NCBI RefSeq assembly: GCF_004014775.2
Contig: NZ_CP042808.1
Coordinates: forward strand, 806,001 to 870,000
Direction: 5' to 3'
From: Acetobacter oryzoeni
GTDB taxonomy: Bacteria; Pseudomonadota; Alphaproteobacteria; Acetobacterales; Acetobacteraceae
Length of the DNA: 64,000 bases
The notes beneath the pieces are model-generated. The model was not told the origin of the DNA. It did not search any database and saw only the letters and a list, made by a program, of their open reading frames with translations. This document shows, in pieces, positions 1 to 8,261 of this stretch (the first letter of the stretch is position 1; the number at the start of each line of letters is the position of its first letter). A program made the translations under genes and the position numbers.

Positions 1-220
1 TGGCTTCATCATCCTTGGAGATAATGCCCACATGCGCCAGCATGGCGGCATGGGCGAGGGAGCCGGCAATATCCTGCTTCCACATCACCTTATCAAAGCC
101 GATGGAGGCATTAATGGCCTGCATGATCTCAGAAGGGCCACCGGCAAACCGCCCGCCCCACTGGACATTGGCGTTTTTCTGGTTTTCCGTTTCCGTGCTG
201 TTCTGGCTGTTCAGAGACAT
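1..220 (-). CDS. argH: Argininosuccinate lyase, N-terminal fragment
   Basis: The reverse strand encodes the first 73 residues of a protein starting [10 protein letters not shown]; the rest lies beyond the window edge. The segment contains [15 protein letters not shown] and later [12 protein letters not shown], the characteristic N-terminal signature of argininosuccinate lyase (fumarase/aspartase superfamily). The enzyme cleaves argininosuccinate to arginine and fumarate in the cytoplasm, the last step of arginine synthesis. The ATG at 218-220 is the first in frame. The gene is divergent from the small gene at 466, so 221-465 should hold its promoter. Nothing odd is visible in the part present. 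Confidence 0.88.
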   Translation of the reverse strand, partial: MSLNSQNSTETENQKNANVQWGGRFAGGPSEIMQAINASIGFDKVMWKQDIAGSLAHAAMLAHVGIISKDDEA

Positions 221-465
221 TTTAGGCCCTAATTCCGTCCTGCTGCGTAAGATGTGCTCAGGCGTTGGCTTATACTGCCGCGGCGCGGATGCAAAGATGC
301 CACAGTAATGTTGCGCGCCCTAGGGCGCAAATGCCGGTTTTGGCAAAGGGTGTGGCAGGGCCGATCCTGCGGCGGGGCTGTTCTGTGTGCTGCTGTGCGG
401 GAAAGGGCTGTGCCCGGCGGCATTTCTCTGCTTAAAAGCAAGTGAAATTCAGGGAGTTCATGAAC

Positions 466-780
466 ATGACAACACCACATAAGCTTACAACCTTTGCCGT
501 GATTGATCCCGGCCCGAATGTGCTTTTGGAAGTTATTCGCGCAGAAAGCCCTGTTGTGGCTGTTGAGCGCCTGGAAGGTAAAATGCGTGGGCCGGAATAT
601 GTGGCAGCCCGTAGCTACGATGTTGGCGGCGAAGAATCGCTTGATGGCGCAGATCCGGCTTATCTGGTGTACGAACTGGATGATAGCGGGCTGGATGCAG
701 AAGGCCTGACGGGGGAAGACGCAGGGCAGGTGCGTGCACAGGCAGATCTGGCTGCTGTTGTGGTATCTTCCGCCAAATAA
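466..780 (+). CDS. Small acidic protein of unknown function
   Basis: A 104-residue protein that I do not recognise. I chose the ATG at 466 because an AGGGAG at 451-456 sits nine bases ahead of it; in-frame GTG 442 and ATG 460 are poorer. The protein has no membrane segment or signal peptide. Its C-terminal half is acidic (DGADPAYLVYELDDSGLDAE and onwards), while the N-terminal half (FAVIDPGPNVLLEVI) looks like a beta-strand-rich fold. It lies between divergent argH and the FGase-aroE-coaE-dnaQ run, about 100 bases upstream of the latter, and may be the first gene of that transcript. Confidence 0.6.
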   Translation: MTTPHKLTTFAVIDPGPNVLLEVIRAESPVVAVERLEGKMRGPEYVAARSYDVGGEESLDGADPAYLVYELDDSGLDAEGLTGEDAGQVRAQADLAAVVVSSAK

Positions 781-882
781 GTTTTCAAACCCGAACACGA
801 GTGTTCTGCGGCATGGCGCAAAGGGTGGGGCGTTACCCTGCTTTTTCCGCACCATGCCGCGCGATGCAGGAGGTGGAAAGGC

Positions 883-1662
883 ATGTCTGTTGATCAGGTG
901 CTGATGGCAGAAAGTTTTGTGGTGCATGGCCGGGATGAAGGTGGCCCCTTTGTGCTGGTAAGTGACCATGCAGGCCGTGCCATTCCGCCTGAACTGGGTG
1001 ATCTGGGGCTAAGTGCGCAGGAACGTGCGCGCCATATCGGTTGGGATATCGGCATAGATGGTGTGGGCCGCAAACTGGCTGACCTGCTGCCCGCTGTGTT
1101 GATTGAGCAGGTCTATTCCCGCTTGGTGATAGATTGTAACCGTGCCCCCGGCCACCCAACCTCCATCGTCCAGGTGAGCGATGGCACAACAGTGCCGCGC
1201 AACCAGAATATCTCGGCGCAGGACCGGGAATGGCGGCAGCAGACAATTCTGCACCCCTATCACGCCCGTATCCGGCAGGAACTGGATGCCCATGTGGCCG
1301 CTGGCCGCCAGACAGTGGTTGTGGCGCTACACAGTTTTACGCCATTCATGCACGGCAAACAGCGCCCATGGCATGCCGGGCTTTTGCATAATCATGATTC
1401 CCGGCTGGCCCGTATCATGATCGCTCTTTTGCAAAAGGATGGCTTGGTGGTGGGGGATAACGAGCCCTACGCCCTTACAGATACATCAGACTACACTATT
1501 CCCCAGCATGGTGAGCAGCGCGAACTGCCACATATTGAAATTGAAATCCGGCAGGATCTGATAGCCGATGATGCCGGGCAGACCGAATGGGCAAACCGTC
1601 TGGCCCGTTTGCTGCCACAGGCATGGCAGCAGTTTTGTGAACAGTATGGAGAAAACGCATGA
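883..1662 (+). CDS. N-formylglutamate amidohydrolase family protein
   Basis: A 259-residue cytoplasmic protein of the N-formylglutamate amidohydrolase (FGase) family, which hydrolyses N-formyl-L-glutamate to formate and glutamate and is related to zinc aminoacylases. Visible family features are LVSDHAGRAIPPEL near the N-terminus, GWDIGIDGVG, the arginine-rich YSRLVIDCNR, and VALHSFTPFM followed by PWHAGLLHNHD and HIEIEIRQDL. A strong AGGAGG precedes the ATG. The stop overlaps the aroE start by four bases, indicating translational coupling. No hut genes are nearby, so a role in histidine breakdown is not supported; members of this family in such housekeeping operons are generally uncharacterised. 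Confidence 0.85.
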   Translation: MSVDQVLMAESFVVHGRDEGGPFVLVSDHAGRAIPPELGDLGLSAQERARHIGWDIGIDGVGRKLADLLPAVLIEQVYSRLVIDCNRAPGHPTSIVQVSDGTTVPRNQNISAQDREWRQQTILHPYHARIRQELDAHVAAGRQTVVVALHSFTPFMHGKQRPWHAGLLHNHDSRLARIMIALLQKDGLVVGDNEPYALTDTSDYTIPQHGEQRELPHIEIEIRQDLIADDAGQTEWANRLARLLPQAWQQFCEQYGENA

Positions 1663-2525
1663 CCGCCACAGATACAGCCAAGCCGCAGATTATTACGGGC
1701 AAGGCCAAGCTGGCGGGTGTTCTGGGCTGGCCCGTTGCGCATTCGCGCTCCCCCGTGCTGCACAATTACTGGTTGTGGCGGTACGGTGTGGATGGCGCTT
1801 ATGTGCCGCTGCCGGTTGAGCCAGATGCGTTTGTGGCAGCCGTTCTGGGCCTACAGGCAGCAGGCTTTCGGGGCGCGAATGTAACTATTCCGCACAAGGA
1901 AGCCGCTTTTAAAATTGCCGATGTGCTGGACCATTCCGCCCAGCGCGCAGGGGCCGTGAACACGCTTGTGTTTGAAGATGACGGCAAAATTCATGGTTAC
2001 TCCACCGATGGCGCAGGGTTTGTAGCCAGCATGGAAGCCGCAGGCTTAAACCCACCCAAACAGGCACAGGCTCTGCTACTGGGTGCGGGCGGTGCTGCGC
2101 GGTCTGTTGCCGCGGCTTTGCAGGATTGTGGCCTGCGTGTTGCCGTAACCAACCGCACCCAAGGACGGGCAGAAGAACTGGCAAAAGCCTTGCCGGGGCT
2201 GGACGTGGTGCCATGGAATGCGTGGGAAGAACGCCTTGGCGCGTTTAGCCTGCTGGTCAACACCACGTCTTTGGGGATGGAAGGTGGCCCAGATGCTGCG
2301 TTTCGGCCTTCCTTGGCGCATGCAGCCAAGGAACTGGTGGTGGCAGATATTGTATATGTGCCCCGCGTAACACCTTTGTTGGCCGAGGCTCAGTCTGCTG
2401 GTCTGCGCACTTTGGGCGGGCTTGGTATGCTGTTGCATCAGGCACGGCTGGGTTTTGAAAAATGGTATGGCGTGAACCCGGAAGTGGATGCCGCCACGGA
2501 AGCTTTTGTGCAGGAAAGTTTCTGA
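1659..2525 (+). CDS. aroE: Shikimate dehydrogenase (NADP+)
   Basis: A 288-residue enzyme reducing 3-dehydroshikimate to shikimate with NADPH, the fourth step toward chorismate and the aromatic amino acids. The shikimate pocket is visible in GWPVAHSRSP (about residues 24-33) and NVTIPHKEA with the catalytic lysine, then AVNTLV and the nucleotide loop LLLGAGGAARSV, with NRT downstream for NADP phosphate recognition. Length is normal for AroE (about 270-290). It overlaps the FGase gene by four bases and is followed 16 bases later by coaE, so it is in the middle of a run FGase-aroE-coaE-dnaQ. Confidence 0.96.
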   Translation: MTATDTAKPQIITGKAKLAGVLGWPVAHSRSPVLHNYWLWRYGVDGAYVPLPVEPDAFVAAVLGLQAAGFRGANVTIPHKEAAFKIADVLDHSAQRAGAVNTLVFEDDGKIHGYSTDGAGFVASMEAAGLNPPKQAQALLLGAGGAARSVAAALQDCGLRVAVTNRTQGRAEELAKALPGLDVVPWNAWEERLGAFSLLVNTTSLGMEGGPDAAFRPSLAHAAKELVVADIVYVPRVTPLLAEAQSAGLRTLGGLGMLLHQARLGFEKWYGVNPEVDAATEAFVQESF

Positions 2526-2541
2526 GGGTTACAGCAAGGGC

Positions 2542-3129
2542 ATGAAAATTCTGGGCCTTACCGGCGGTATGGGCATGGGCAAAAGCACCGTGGCCACATT
2601 GTTGCAGCGTGCGGGCTTGCCGGTGTTTGATGCCGATGCCGAAGTGCGCCGCCTGCAGGCAGATCATGGGGCCGCTTTGCCTGCCATCGCCCAACTGGTG
2701 CCGCATGCCGTGCAAAACGGGCATTTGGATAGAGCCGTATTGCGGCAGGCTGTGATAAAACAACCGGCGTTGCTGAAAAAACTGGAACACATCATCCACC
2801 CCATGGTGCGGGCTGCGCGTACACGGTTTTTACGCACGCAACGCTTGCAGGGCGCGCGTTGTGTGGTGCTGGATATTCCGCTGCTGTATGAAACAGGCGC
2901 CCAGCGTGAATGTGATGATGTGCTGGTGGTATCTGCCCCACATTGGGTGCAGGCGCGGCGCGTGGCCAAAAGGCGCGGCATGCCACCTGCCGAAGCCCGC
3001 AAGCTGATAGCCCGGCAAATGCCAGATGCCCAACGCGTGCGCCAGGCTGGCAAGGTTATCCGCACCGGTGGCAGTATGCGAGAAACAGAACGGCAGGTAC
3101 GCCAGTTCATCAGGAGCCTGAGGGCATGA
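2542..3129 (+). CDS. coaE: Dephospho-CoA kinase
   Basis: A 195-residue P-loop kinase that phosphorylates the 3'-hydroxyl of dephospho-CoA, completing coenzyme A synthesis. It begins MKILGLTGGMGMGKST, giving a Walker A loop at residues 8-16, followed by FDADAEVRRL and the CoA-binding region with LDIPLLYETG. The start at 2542 is preferred over an upstream in-frame start at 2488 because it places the P-loop at the usual N-terminal position. The second position of the loop carries GM where many homologues have GI or GS. Its stop overlaps the dnaQ start (ATGA), a common alphaproteobacterial arrangement. Confidence 0.95.
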   Translation: MKILGLTGGMGMGKSTVATLLQRAGLPVFDADAEVRRLQADHGAALPAIAQLVPHAVQNGHLDRAVLRQAVIKQPALLKKLEHIIHPMVRAARTRFLRTQRLQGARCVVLDIPLLYETGAQRECDDVLVVSAPHWVQARRVAKRRGMPPAEARKLIARQMPDAQRVRQAGKVIRTGGSMRETERQVRQFIRSLRA

Positions 3130-3800
3130 AAAGATCCATTCTGTTTGATACGGAAACCACGGGGCTGGACCCGGCCACGGGTGACAGGGTGATTGAAATT
3201 GCGGCCCTTGAGCTGGTGGGAGACTTGCCAACCGGGCGGAACTTTCACACGCTGATAGACCCTGAGCGCGATGTGCCGGAGGAGGCTTCCCGCGTGCATG
3301 GCTTCACGCGGGCAGATCTGGAAGGCAAACCCAAATTTGCCGAAATTGCAGATGATTTTCTGGCCTTTGTGGGGGATGATCCGCTTATTGCGCACAATGC
3401 CCGGTTTGACTTTGGCTTTATGAATGCGGAGCTGAAACGCGCTGGCAAGAAAACGCTGGGTCTGGACCGTATGGTGGATACGCTGGATATGGCGCGTGAG
3501 CGCTTTCCCGGCATGCCCAACAGTTTGGATGCCTTGTGCCGCCGCTTTGGCGTAGATCTTTCAGCCCGAACCACCCATAACGCGCTGCTGGACTGCAAAT
3601 TGCTGGCCGATGTGTATGTGGAGCTTATGGGCGGCCGCCAGCATGGGCTGGGGTTGATGGCGGAAGATGGGCAGCTGCCTTCTGTCATGTATGAAGGCCC
3701 CGTGAACCGCAAGGTTGTGCGTGTGCAGCCAACGGCAGAAGAACTGGCAGCGCATGCGGCATTTGTTGCGGGTTTGAAAGAGCCTGTCTGGGAGCTCTGA
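3126..3800 (+). CDS. dnaQ: DNA polymerase III epsilon subunit (3'-5' proofreading exonuclease)
   Basis: A 224-residue DEDDh exonuclease that proofreads for DNA polymerase III. Exo I is LFDTETTGLDP with both acidic residues, Exo II is AHNARFDFGFM, and Exo III carries the histidine and aspartate in THNALLDCKLLADVY. The C-terminal tail after residue 180 is the likely link to the alpha subunit. The start is set by the four-base overlap with coaE; a longer reading from 2943 would add 61 residues that belong to coaE in another frame. It appears to be the last gene of its operon. No clear terminator is seen in the gap before 3981. Confidence 0.95.
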   Translation: MKRSILFDTETTGLDPATGDRVIEIAALELVGDLPTGRNFHTLIDPERDVPEEASRVHGFTRADLEGKPKFAEIADDFLAFVGDDPLIAHNARFDFGFMNAELKRAGKKTLGLDRMVDTLDMARERFPGMPNSLDALCRRFGVDLSARTTHNALLDCKLLADVYVELMGGRQHGLGLMAEDGQLPSVMYEGPVNRKVVRVQPTAEELAAHAAFVAGLKEPVWEL

Positions 3801-3980
3801 CCGCACATTCAAACCGTGTCGTCAATTCTTGCGAAAAGGGCTTTGCAGGGGCGGGTGGGTATGCCATCCTTGATTCTATAAAACGTGACGAAATGTACAA
3901 AAATGTTTTGTCAGCCGTTTCCACCGCTTTTCACGCAACGGAAAAGGTAAGTTGTTTCAATGAATTCGGGGAGCCCTTTG

Positions 3981-4478
3981 ATGCGTTCTGCATCCCGCCA
4001 TTTTGCTGCTGCCTTGGCGCTGTGCGGAGCATGGTTCATGCCTGCGGGCGCAGAAACCATGCTCGGTCCAGTTACGGCAACAGTTACATTTAATACGCGT
4101 TCGGCGGATCTGGGCGTAGGATATACATGGGGCCGGGGTGTGCTGACATATGGCGGCCGCCAGTATCCGTTCGAAATCAAGGGGGCTTCCGCCATTGCTG
4201 TTGGGTATTCCTCTGGCCACAGTGTGGGCAAGGTGTACAACCTTCAGCGTATTGAAGATTTTGAAGGTACCTTCTGGGCACTTTCTGGTGAGGCCACAGT
4301 TGGCCGTGGCGTTGGCGGCCTGCTGATGGAAAATAATGATGGCGTGCGCATCCGGCTGGATGAATGTCGTTCAGGTGGGCGTATTGCGGCATCGCCTTCC
4401 CGCCTGACAATTCATTTGCTGAATAAGGTCGGCACCCCTGTTGCAACCGCACCGGTTGATCAGAAATCAGCCCACTAA
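3981..4478 (+). CDS. Exported protein of unknown function
   Basis: A 165-residue protein with a clear signal peptide (RSASRHFAAALALCGAWF, likely cut after PAGA). The start at 3981 is preferred to ATG 3960 because GGGGAG at 3968-3973 is well spaced and the signal peptide then starts normally. The mature part is a compact, glycine-rich, probably all-beta domain: VGYTWGRGVLTYGGRQYPF, then VGKVYNLQRIEDFEGTF and ATVGRGVGG. I recall short alphaproteobacterial exported proteins with this pattern, but no function is established. It is convergent with the glycosyltransferase gene and probably has its own promoter in 3801-3980. Confidence 0.7.
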   Translation: MRSASRHFAAALALCGAWFMPAGAETMLGPVTATVTFNTRSADLGVGYTWGRGVLTYGGRQYPFEIKGASAIAVGYSSGHSVGKVYNLQRIEDFEGTFWALSGEATVGRGVGGLLMENNDGVRIRLDECRSGGRIAASPSRLTIHLLNKVGTPVATAPVDQKSAH

Positions 4479-4504
4479 ATACATTACTCCCGCGCTTGCT
4501 GGTT

Positions 4505-5614
4505 TTAGTGGGTCAGCAGGCGCGTGGTGGTTTGTAGAATTGTTTTTTCATCAAACAGGCGCAAGGCGCGTTTCAGCCCGGCAGCGCCCATGCGCTGGCG
4601 CAAGCTTGGGTTCTGCACCAGCGTTGTAAGGGCTTCTGCCAGTTCTGCCGTGGTGCCGGGTGGTACAAGCAGCCCTGTTTCATGCGGTACAACCTGCTCG
4701 CGCGAGCCCCGAATATTGGTGGCCACAACAGGCAGCCCGCATAGCATGGCTTCGATAATAGACATGGGCAGGCCCTCAAAATGGCTGGGCAGCACAAAAA
4801 TGTCTGCTGCTGCCAGTAAGGCCGGAATATCTGCCCGATAACCAAGGCATTTTAGCCGTGGGCCAAGTGCCACACGTGCTTTGGCGAGGTATTCCGCCAT
4901 ATTGGCACCGTGGTCCGATGCCAGCCTTTCCCCCACAATCCATAACTCTGCATCTGGCACCTGCTCCATGGCGGCCAGGAGTTCTGGATACCCTTTGTGG
5001 CGCACAAGGCGAGAGACAACAATAATTACGGGTGTTTGCGCAGGTGTGCCCAGTTCTATGCGGATCCGGGTTCTGGCTTGCGCATCTGGGTGAAAGCGGG
5101 CCGGGTCTCGCCCATTGCCAATAGCAACCGGGTGGGGGTGAATATGCAGGCGTTTGGCATCCTGCGCTTCTTCACGGCTGACGGTCAGGTACACATCGGT
5201 TATGCGCCCACACAAAACTTCTAGCACCAATGCCAATCCGCGCCGTAGGCGGGAGCCGGGCTGGTTGAACAAAAAGCCGTGGCACGTATAGGCAATGCGC
5301 GGCACGCCGCACAATTTGGCTGCCGCACGCGCCAGAATGCCGCTAATGGGCATATGTGCGTGCACCAGATCCGGCTTTTCTTTTTTTATAAGCTGCACAA
5401 GCGCCCAAAAGGCTCGTAGCTGCGCGGGCACGGAAAATGAACGCGCAAAGGGCAGTGTTTCAACCCGAAACCCCTCGTTTCTGGGGTGTTGAAGCAAAGG
5501 GCCATCTGCACAAACGCCGATTACTTCGTGCCCTTCAGCCCGTAACTCCCGCATGAGGGGCAGTAGAAAATGGGTGAGTGAAAAATCGACGTTTGTAATT
5601 TCCAGAATTTTCAC
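4505..5614 (-). CDS. GT4-type glycosyltransferase
   Basis: A 369-residue retaining glycosyltransferase of the GT-B fold, family 4. The N-terminal acceptor domain starts MKILEITNVDFSLTHFLLPL and contains DLVHAHMPISGILAR. The C-terminal donor domain has VVSRLVRHKGYPELLAAM and the E-x7-E motif in FEGLPMSIIEAMLCGLPVVA. There is no signal peptide, so it acts at the cytoplasmic face, probably transferring a nucleotide-sugar residue to a lipid-linked glycan; the substrate cannot be told. It follows the heparinase-like gene by nine bases, so the two are almost certainly cotranscribed. The closest named types are capsule or exopolysaccharide transferases, an inference only. Confidence 0.86.
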   Translation of the reverse strand: MKILEITNVDFSLTHFLLPLMRELRAEGHEVIGVCADGPLLQHPRNEGFRVETLPFARSFSVPAQLRAFWALVQLIKKEKPDLVHAHMPISGILARAAAKLCGVPRIAYTCHGFLFNQPGSRLRRGLALVLEVLCGRITDVYLTVSREEAQDAKRLHIHPHPVAIGNGRDPARFHPDAQARTRIRIELGTPAQTPVIIVVSRLVRHKGYPELLAAMEQVPDAELWIVGERLASDHGANMAEYLAKARVALGPRLKCLGYRADIPALLAAADIFVLPSHFEGLPMSIIEAMLCGLPVVATNIRGSREQVVPHETGLLVPPGTTAELAEALTTLVQNPSLRQRMGAAGLKRALRLFDEKTILQTTTRLLTH

Positions 5615-5623
5615 GTCAGCCCA

Positions 5624-7411
5624 TTACGCGTTCTTGAGGGAAAGCGACCAGCGGATAGGCGGTTTGCTTGGGGCCTGCGGCACAGGCGGGGGGGGCAGCA
5701 AGGTGTTTTCCAACCCGTGCGCCTTTGGGGTGGAAGGATCAGCCAACAGGCCAGAACCAACTTCTGGCACTACGGGCATCTGTTCTTCTGGCATATCGGG
5801 GGGCGTGGCGAATTCGGTGTCTTCTTCCGGTTCACTTTCGGGAGAAGAGTGTACATCTTCATCGTTCTGATCGGGCTGTGCAGGGGTAAGCACGAATTGC
5901 CGCGTGGCCTCGCATTTTCCCTGCCCCAGATAAACGCTTTCTTCTATTTCAATATGCGCGTCAGACCAGAAGAACCATGTTTCTTCCGGCGTGTGCAGCA
6001 GGTAGCCATCTTCTTCCTGCTCAATGCTGACATCAGGATGCAGATGGAAGCGGATGCAAAGCGGCACCGGAATACTCACATCTTCCAGCTTTTCAATGCC
6101 TTGCAGAACCGTGCCGTCTTTATCCAGATAAATCTTGCGAGAATACAGGCCACCGCCTTGGGGCTTGTAGCCATCATGCGTCATGCTCAGGCAATGCACA
6201 CCATCCTGCACGGATGTTTGGCGTGTAACCTGTGGTTTTTGAGAAATACCGCCATTGGCATCAAACCGCATGGGGGTAAGGTCAGCCAGTTCCAGAACAG
6301 AATGTGCAGCCGGGTAACGCAAGGCTTCCGCCCAACCGCGCTGGATACTGCTGCCGCAATTTACAATCAGCCGTTGCCTGCCGGATGAAAATTCAAAGGA
6401 CAACATGCCCGCATGCGCGCTGCCATCATAACCCGCAGGGGCGGCAGAGGCAGCATCAGCAATCAGCAAGGCGCGGCCATTATTAAGGCGTGCAAAGCCA
6501 GATTCTGGCAGGCCAGCCGCCACAACGCGGGTGCGGGATGCGCGGCTCAGCACGTGTTCGATAAACTGGGGGTTTTGTTCACAACTGCCATTAAACAGGG
6601 CCAGCCCACCATCTCCATGCCGCATGGCGCGCAGGGCCGGGGCGCTGCGGTTGGCGGCATCCAACACGCTGGTGGGCAACGGCACGCGGGCAACCTGCAG
6701 AATATACAGCATTTCAGCCAGCTCGCGCACGCACTGCAACAGGTCTTCCGGGCAGCGGGTAATGTGGCCGCCATCGGGCAAAATCTGTTGGCTGATGGTG
6801 CTATCAATCAGGCGCAGATAACGGGTTAGAAATTCTGGATAATCAGGCAGGGAAACCGCAACAGCCAGCAGCCCCTTAAGGGCGGTAAGGGCACGCCAGC
6901 CTTTGGCTTCCTCTGGCATGAGCGCCATGATGGAGCGGGCTTCCATAATCAGCGATGCCATAAGCTGCTGGCGGAAGGAATCATCTGCCGATGCAGCAAA
7001 AAATTCGTAACAACCCAGCCAAGCCGCCAAGCGCGCACCCGTTATGGATGGGTCTGAAATAGGCCGTTCTGCCGGGGTTTGCTCCATCCACTGTGCCACC
7101 AGCGTACGGGCCTTGATGCGGGCAGATTCAGCCCCCAGTTCACGCAGATCCTGCAACCACGTAAAACCCTGCAACCAACGGCGGTAGGCTTCTGGCCATT
7201 GCGGGTTATCCCATTCCCCTTCAATCAGAGGGCGTTGGGTGCCTTCAAAAAGTGTCTGGTTGCGAACAAGCTGTTCACCCCCAGCAGCGTTTCCGGACCA
7301 CAGATCCCGCAAAGCAACGGCAGGGGCTGCCGGCACGCGGGCAAACCCTCCCAAGGGGTTGCGCATGGCATAGGCAAGGCGGGCTCCGCGGGTCCAGCGA
7401 CGCAGGGGCAT
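5624..7411 (-). CDS. Heparinase II/III family protein with a disordered C-terminal insertion
   Basis: A 595-residue protein. Residues 1 to about 320 form the helical toroid typical of polysaccharide lyase-like heparinase II/III proteins (PQWPEAYRRWLQGFTWLQDL). Residues about 320-505 form the beta-sandwich, with DGSAHAGMLSFEFSSGRQ and RYPAAHSVLEL carrying the usual histidines. No signal peptide is seen, which is normal for the alphaproteobacterial branch of this family; that branch is conserved next to rsmB and rpe but has no proven substrate. Residues about 510-585 are acidic and proline-rich, without predicted order, and split the conserved last strand (IRWSLSLKN) from the domain. It is downstream of rpe and nine bases upstream of the glycosyltransferase gene. 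Confidence 0.82.
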   Translation of the reverse strand: MPLRRWTRGARLAYAMRNPLGGFARVPAAPAVALRDLWSGNAAGGEQLVRNQTLFEGTQRPLIEGEWDNPQWPEAYRRWLQGFTWLQDLRELGAESARIKARTLVAQWMEQTPAERPISDPSITGARLAAWLGCYEFFAASADDSFRQQLMASLIMEARSIMALMPEEAKGWRALTALKGLLAVAVSLPDYPEFLTRYLRLIDSTISQQILPDGGHITRCPEDLLQCVRELAEMLYILQVARVPLPTSVLDAANRSAPALRAMRHGDGGLALFNGSCEQNPQFIEHVLSRASRTRVVAAGLPESGFARLNNGRALLIADAASAAPAGYDGSAHAGMLSFEFSSGRQRLIVNCGSSIQRGWAEALRYPAAHSVLELADLTPMRFDANGGISQKPQVTRQTSVQDGVHCLSMTHDGYKPQGGGLYSRKIYLDKDGTVLQGIEKLEDVSIPVPLCIRFHLHPDVSIEQEEDGYLLHTPEETWFFWSDAHIEIEESVYLGQGKCEATRQFVLTPAQPDQNDEDVHSSPESEPEEDTEFATPPDMPEEQMPVVPEVGSGLLADPSTPKAHGLENTLLPPPPVPQAPSKPPIRWSLSLKNA

Positions 7412-7510
7412 TGGAAGTTCAGAACTCCATCAAGGCAGGTGTGGAAAAAGTTGTGATCGGGTTATGGCAGAATATTCATGCAAGGAATGACTTATTTGCC
7501 GGATGTGGCT

Positions 7511-8188
7511 TTATTTTGGCTTGGCAACATGTGGGCGCAAGGCAGCAATGGCGGCTGTATAGTCTTTTTTGCCATATACGGCGCTCCCGGCAATCAGCAC
7601 ATCGGCGCCGGCTTCTATGGCCAGTGGGGCGGTTGCGGCATCTATACCGCCATCAACAGCCAGCCGGATATCGCGTCCGCTTTGGGTGATCATATCCCGA
7701 ATACGCCGGATTTTGGGGAGCTGGCTGGACAGGAACTTCTGCCCGCCAAACCCGGGGTTAACAGTCATCACCAGAATAATATCTACCAGATCCAGCACTT
7801 CACTAATGGCTTCTGGCGGTGTCGCGGGGCACAGCACAATGCCCGGCTTGGCTCCCAAATCCCGAATGCGCTGTAAGGAGCGATGAGTATGCGGCCCGGC
7901 TTCAATGTGAATTAAAATCTGGTCTGCCCCGGCTTGTGCAAAAGCTTCCAGATACGGATCCACCGGTGCAATCATCAGGTGCACATCAAATGGCAGATCA
8001 GAGCAGGGGCGCAGCGCTTTCACCACAGCAGGGCCGAACGAAATGTTGGGCACAAAATGCCCATCCATCACATCCAGATGCACCCAGTCTGCCCCAGCCT
8101 GCTTGAGTGCTGAAACTTCCTCTCCCAACCGTGTAAAATCGGCAGCGAGAACACTTGGGGCGATAAGGGGATAAGATACAGGGCGCAT
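7511..8188 (-). CDS. rpe: Ribulose-phosphate 3-epimerase
   Basis: A 225-residue TIM-barrel enzyme interconverting ribulose 5-phosphate and xylulose 5-phosphate in the pentose phosphate pathway, the main sugar route in acetic acid bacteria. Metal and catalytic motifs are present: IAPSVLAADF, HLDVMDGHFVPNISFGP, FDVHLMI, then VMTVNPGFGGQKF and AVDGGID with the C-terminal phosphate-binding VLIAGSAVYG. Length is normal. It lies 73 bases after rsmB on the same strand. The gap carries a strong hairpin (8203-8234) that may affect expression. Confidence 0.96.
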   Translation of the reverse strand: MRPVSYPLIAPSVLAADFTRLGEEVSALKQAGADWVHLDVMDGHFVPNISFGPAVVKALRPCSDLPFDVHLMIAPVDPYLEAFAQAGADQILIHIEAGPHTHRSLQRIRDLGAKPGIVLCPATPPEAISEVLDLVDIILVMTVNPGFGGQKFLSSQLPKIRRIRDMITQSGRDIRLAVDGGIDAATAPLAIEAGADVLIAGSAVYGKKDYTAAIAALRPHVAKPK

Positions 8189-8202
8189 ACCCTGTTTATC
8201 GG

Positions 8203-8240
8203 CAATCCTACGCTTGTGCGCAACCGTAGGATTGGTATTT
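8203..8240 (+). terminator. Hairpin with plus-strand T-tract in the rsmB-rpe gap
   Basis: CAATCCTACG at 8203-8212 is exactly complementary to CGTAGGATTG at 8225-8234, with a 12-base loop. On the plus strand the stem is followed by GTATTTTTT, as in an intrinsic terminator, yet both flanking genes are on the minus strand. On the minus strand it forms a stem just upstream of the rpe start. It could stop antisense transcription or act as a 5' leader structure for rpe. Confidence 0.5.
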
Positions 8241-8261
8241 TTTCAAACAGTTTTGCAAATG

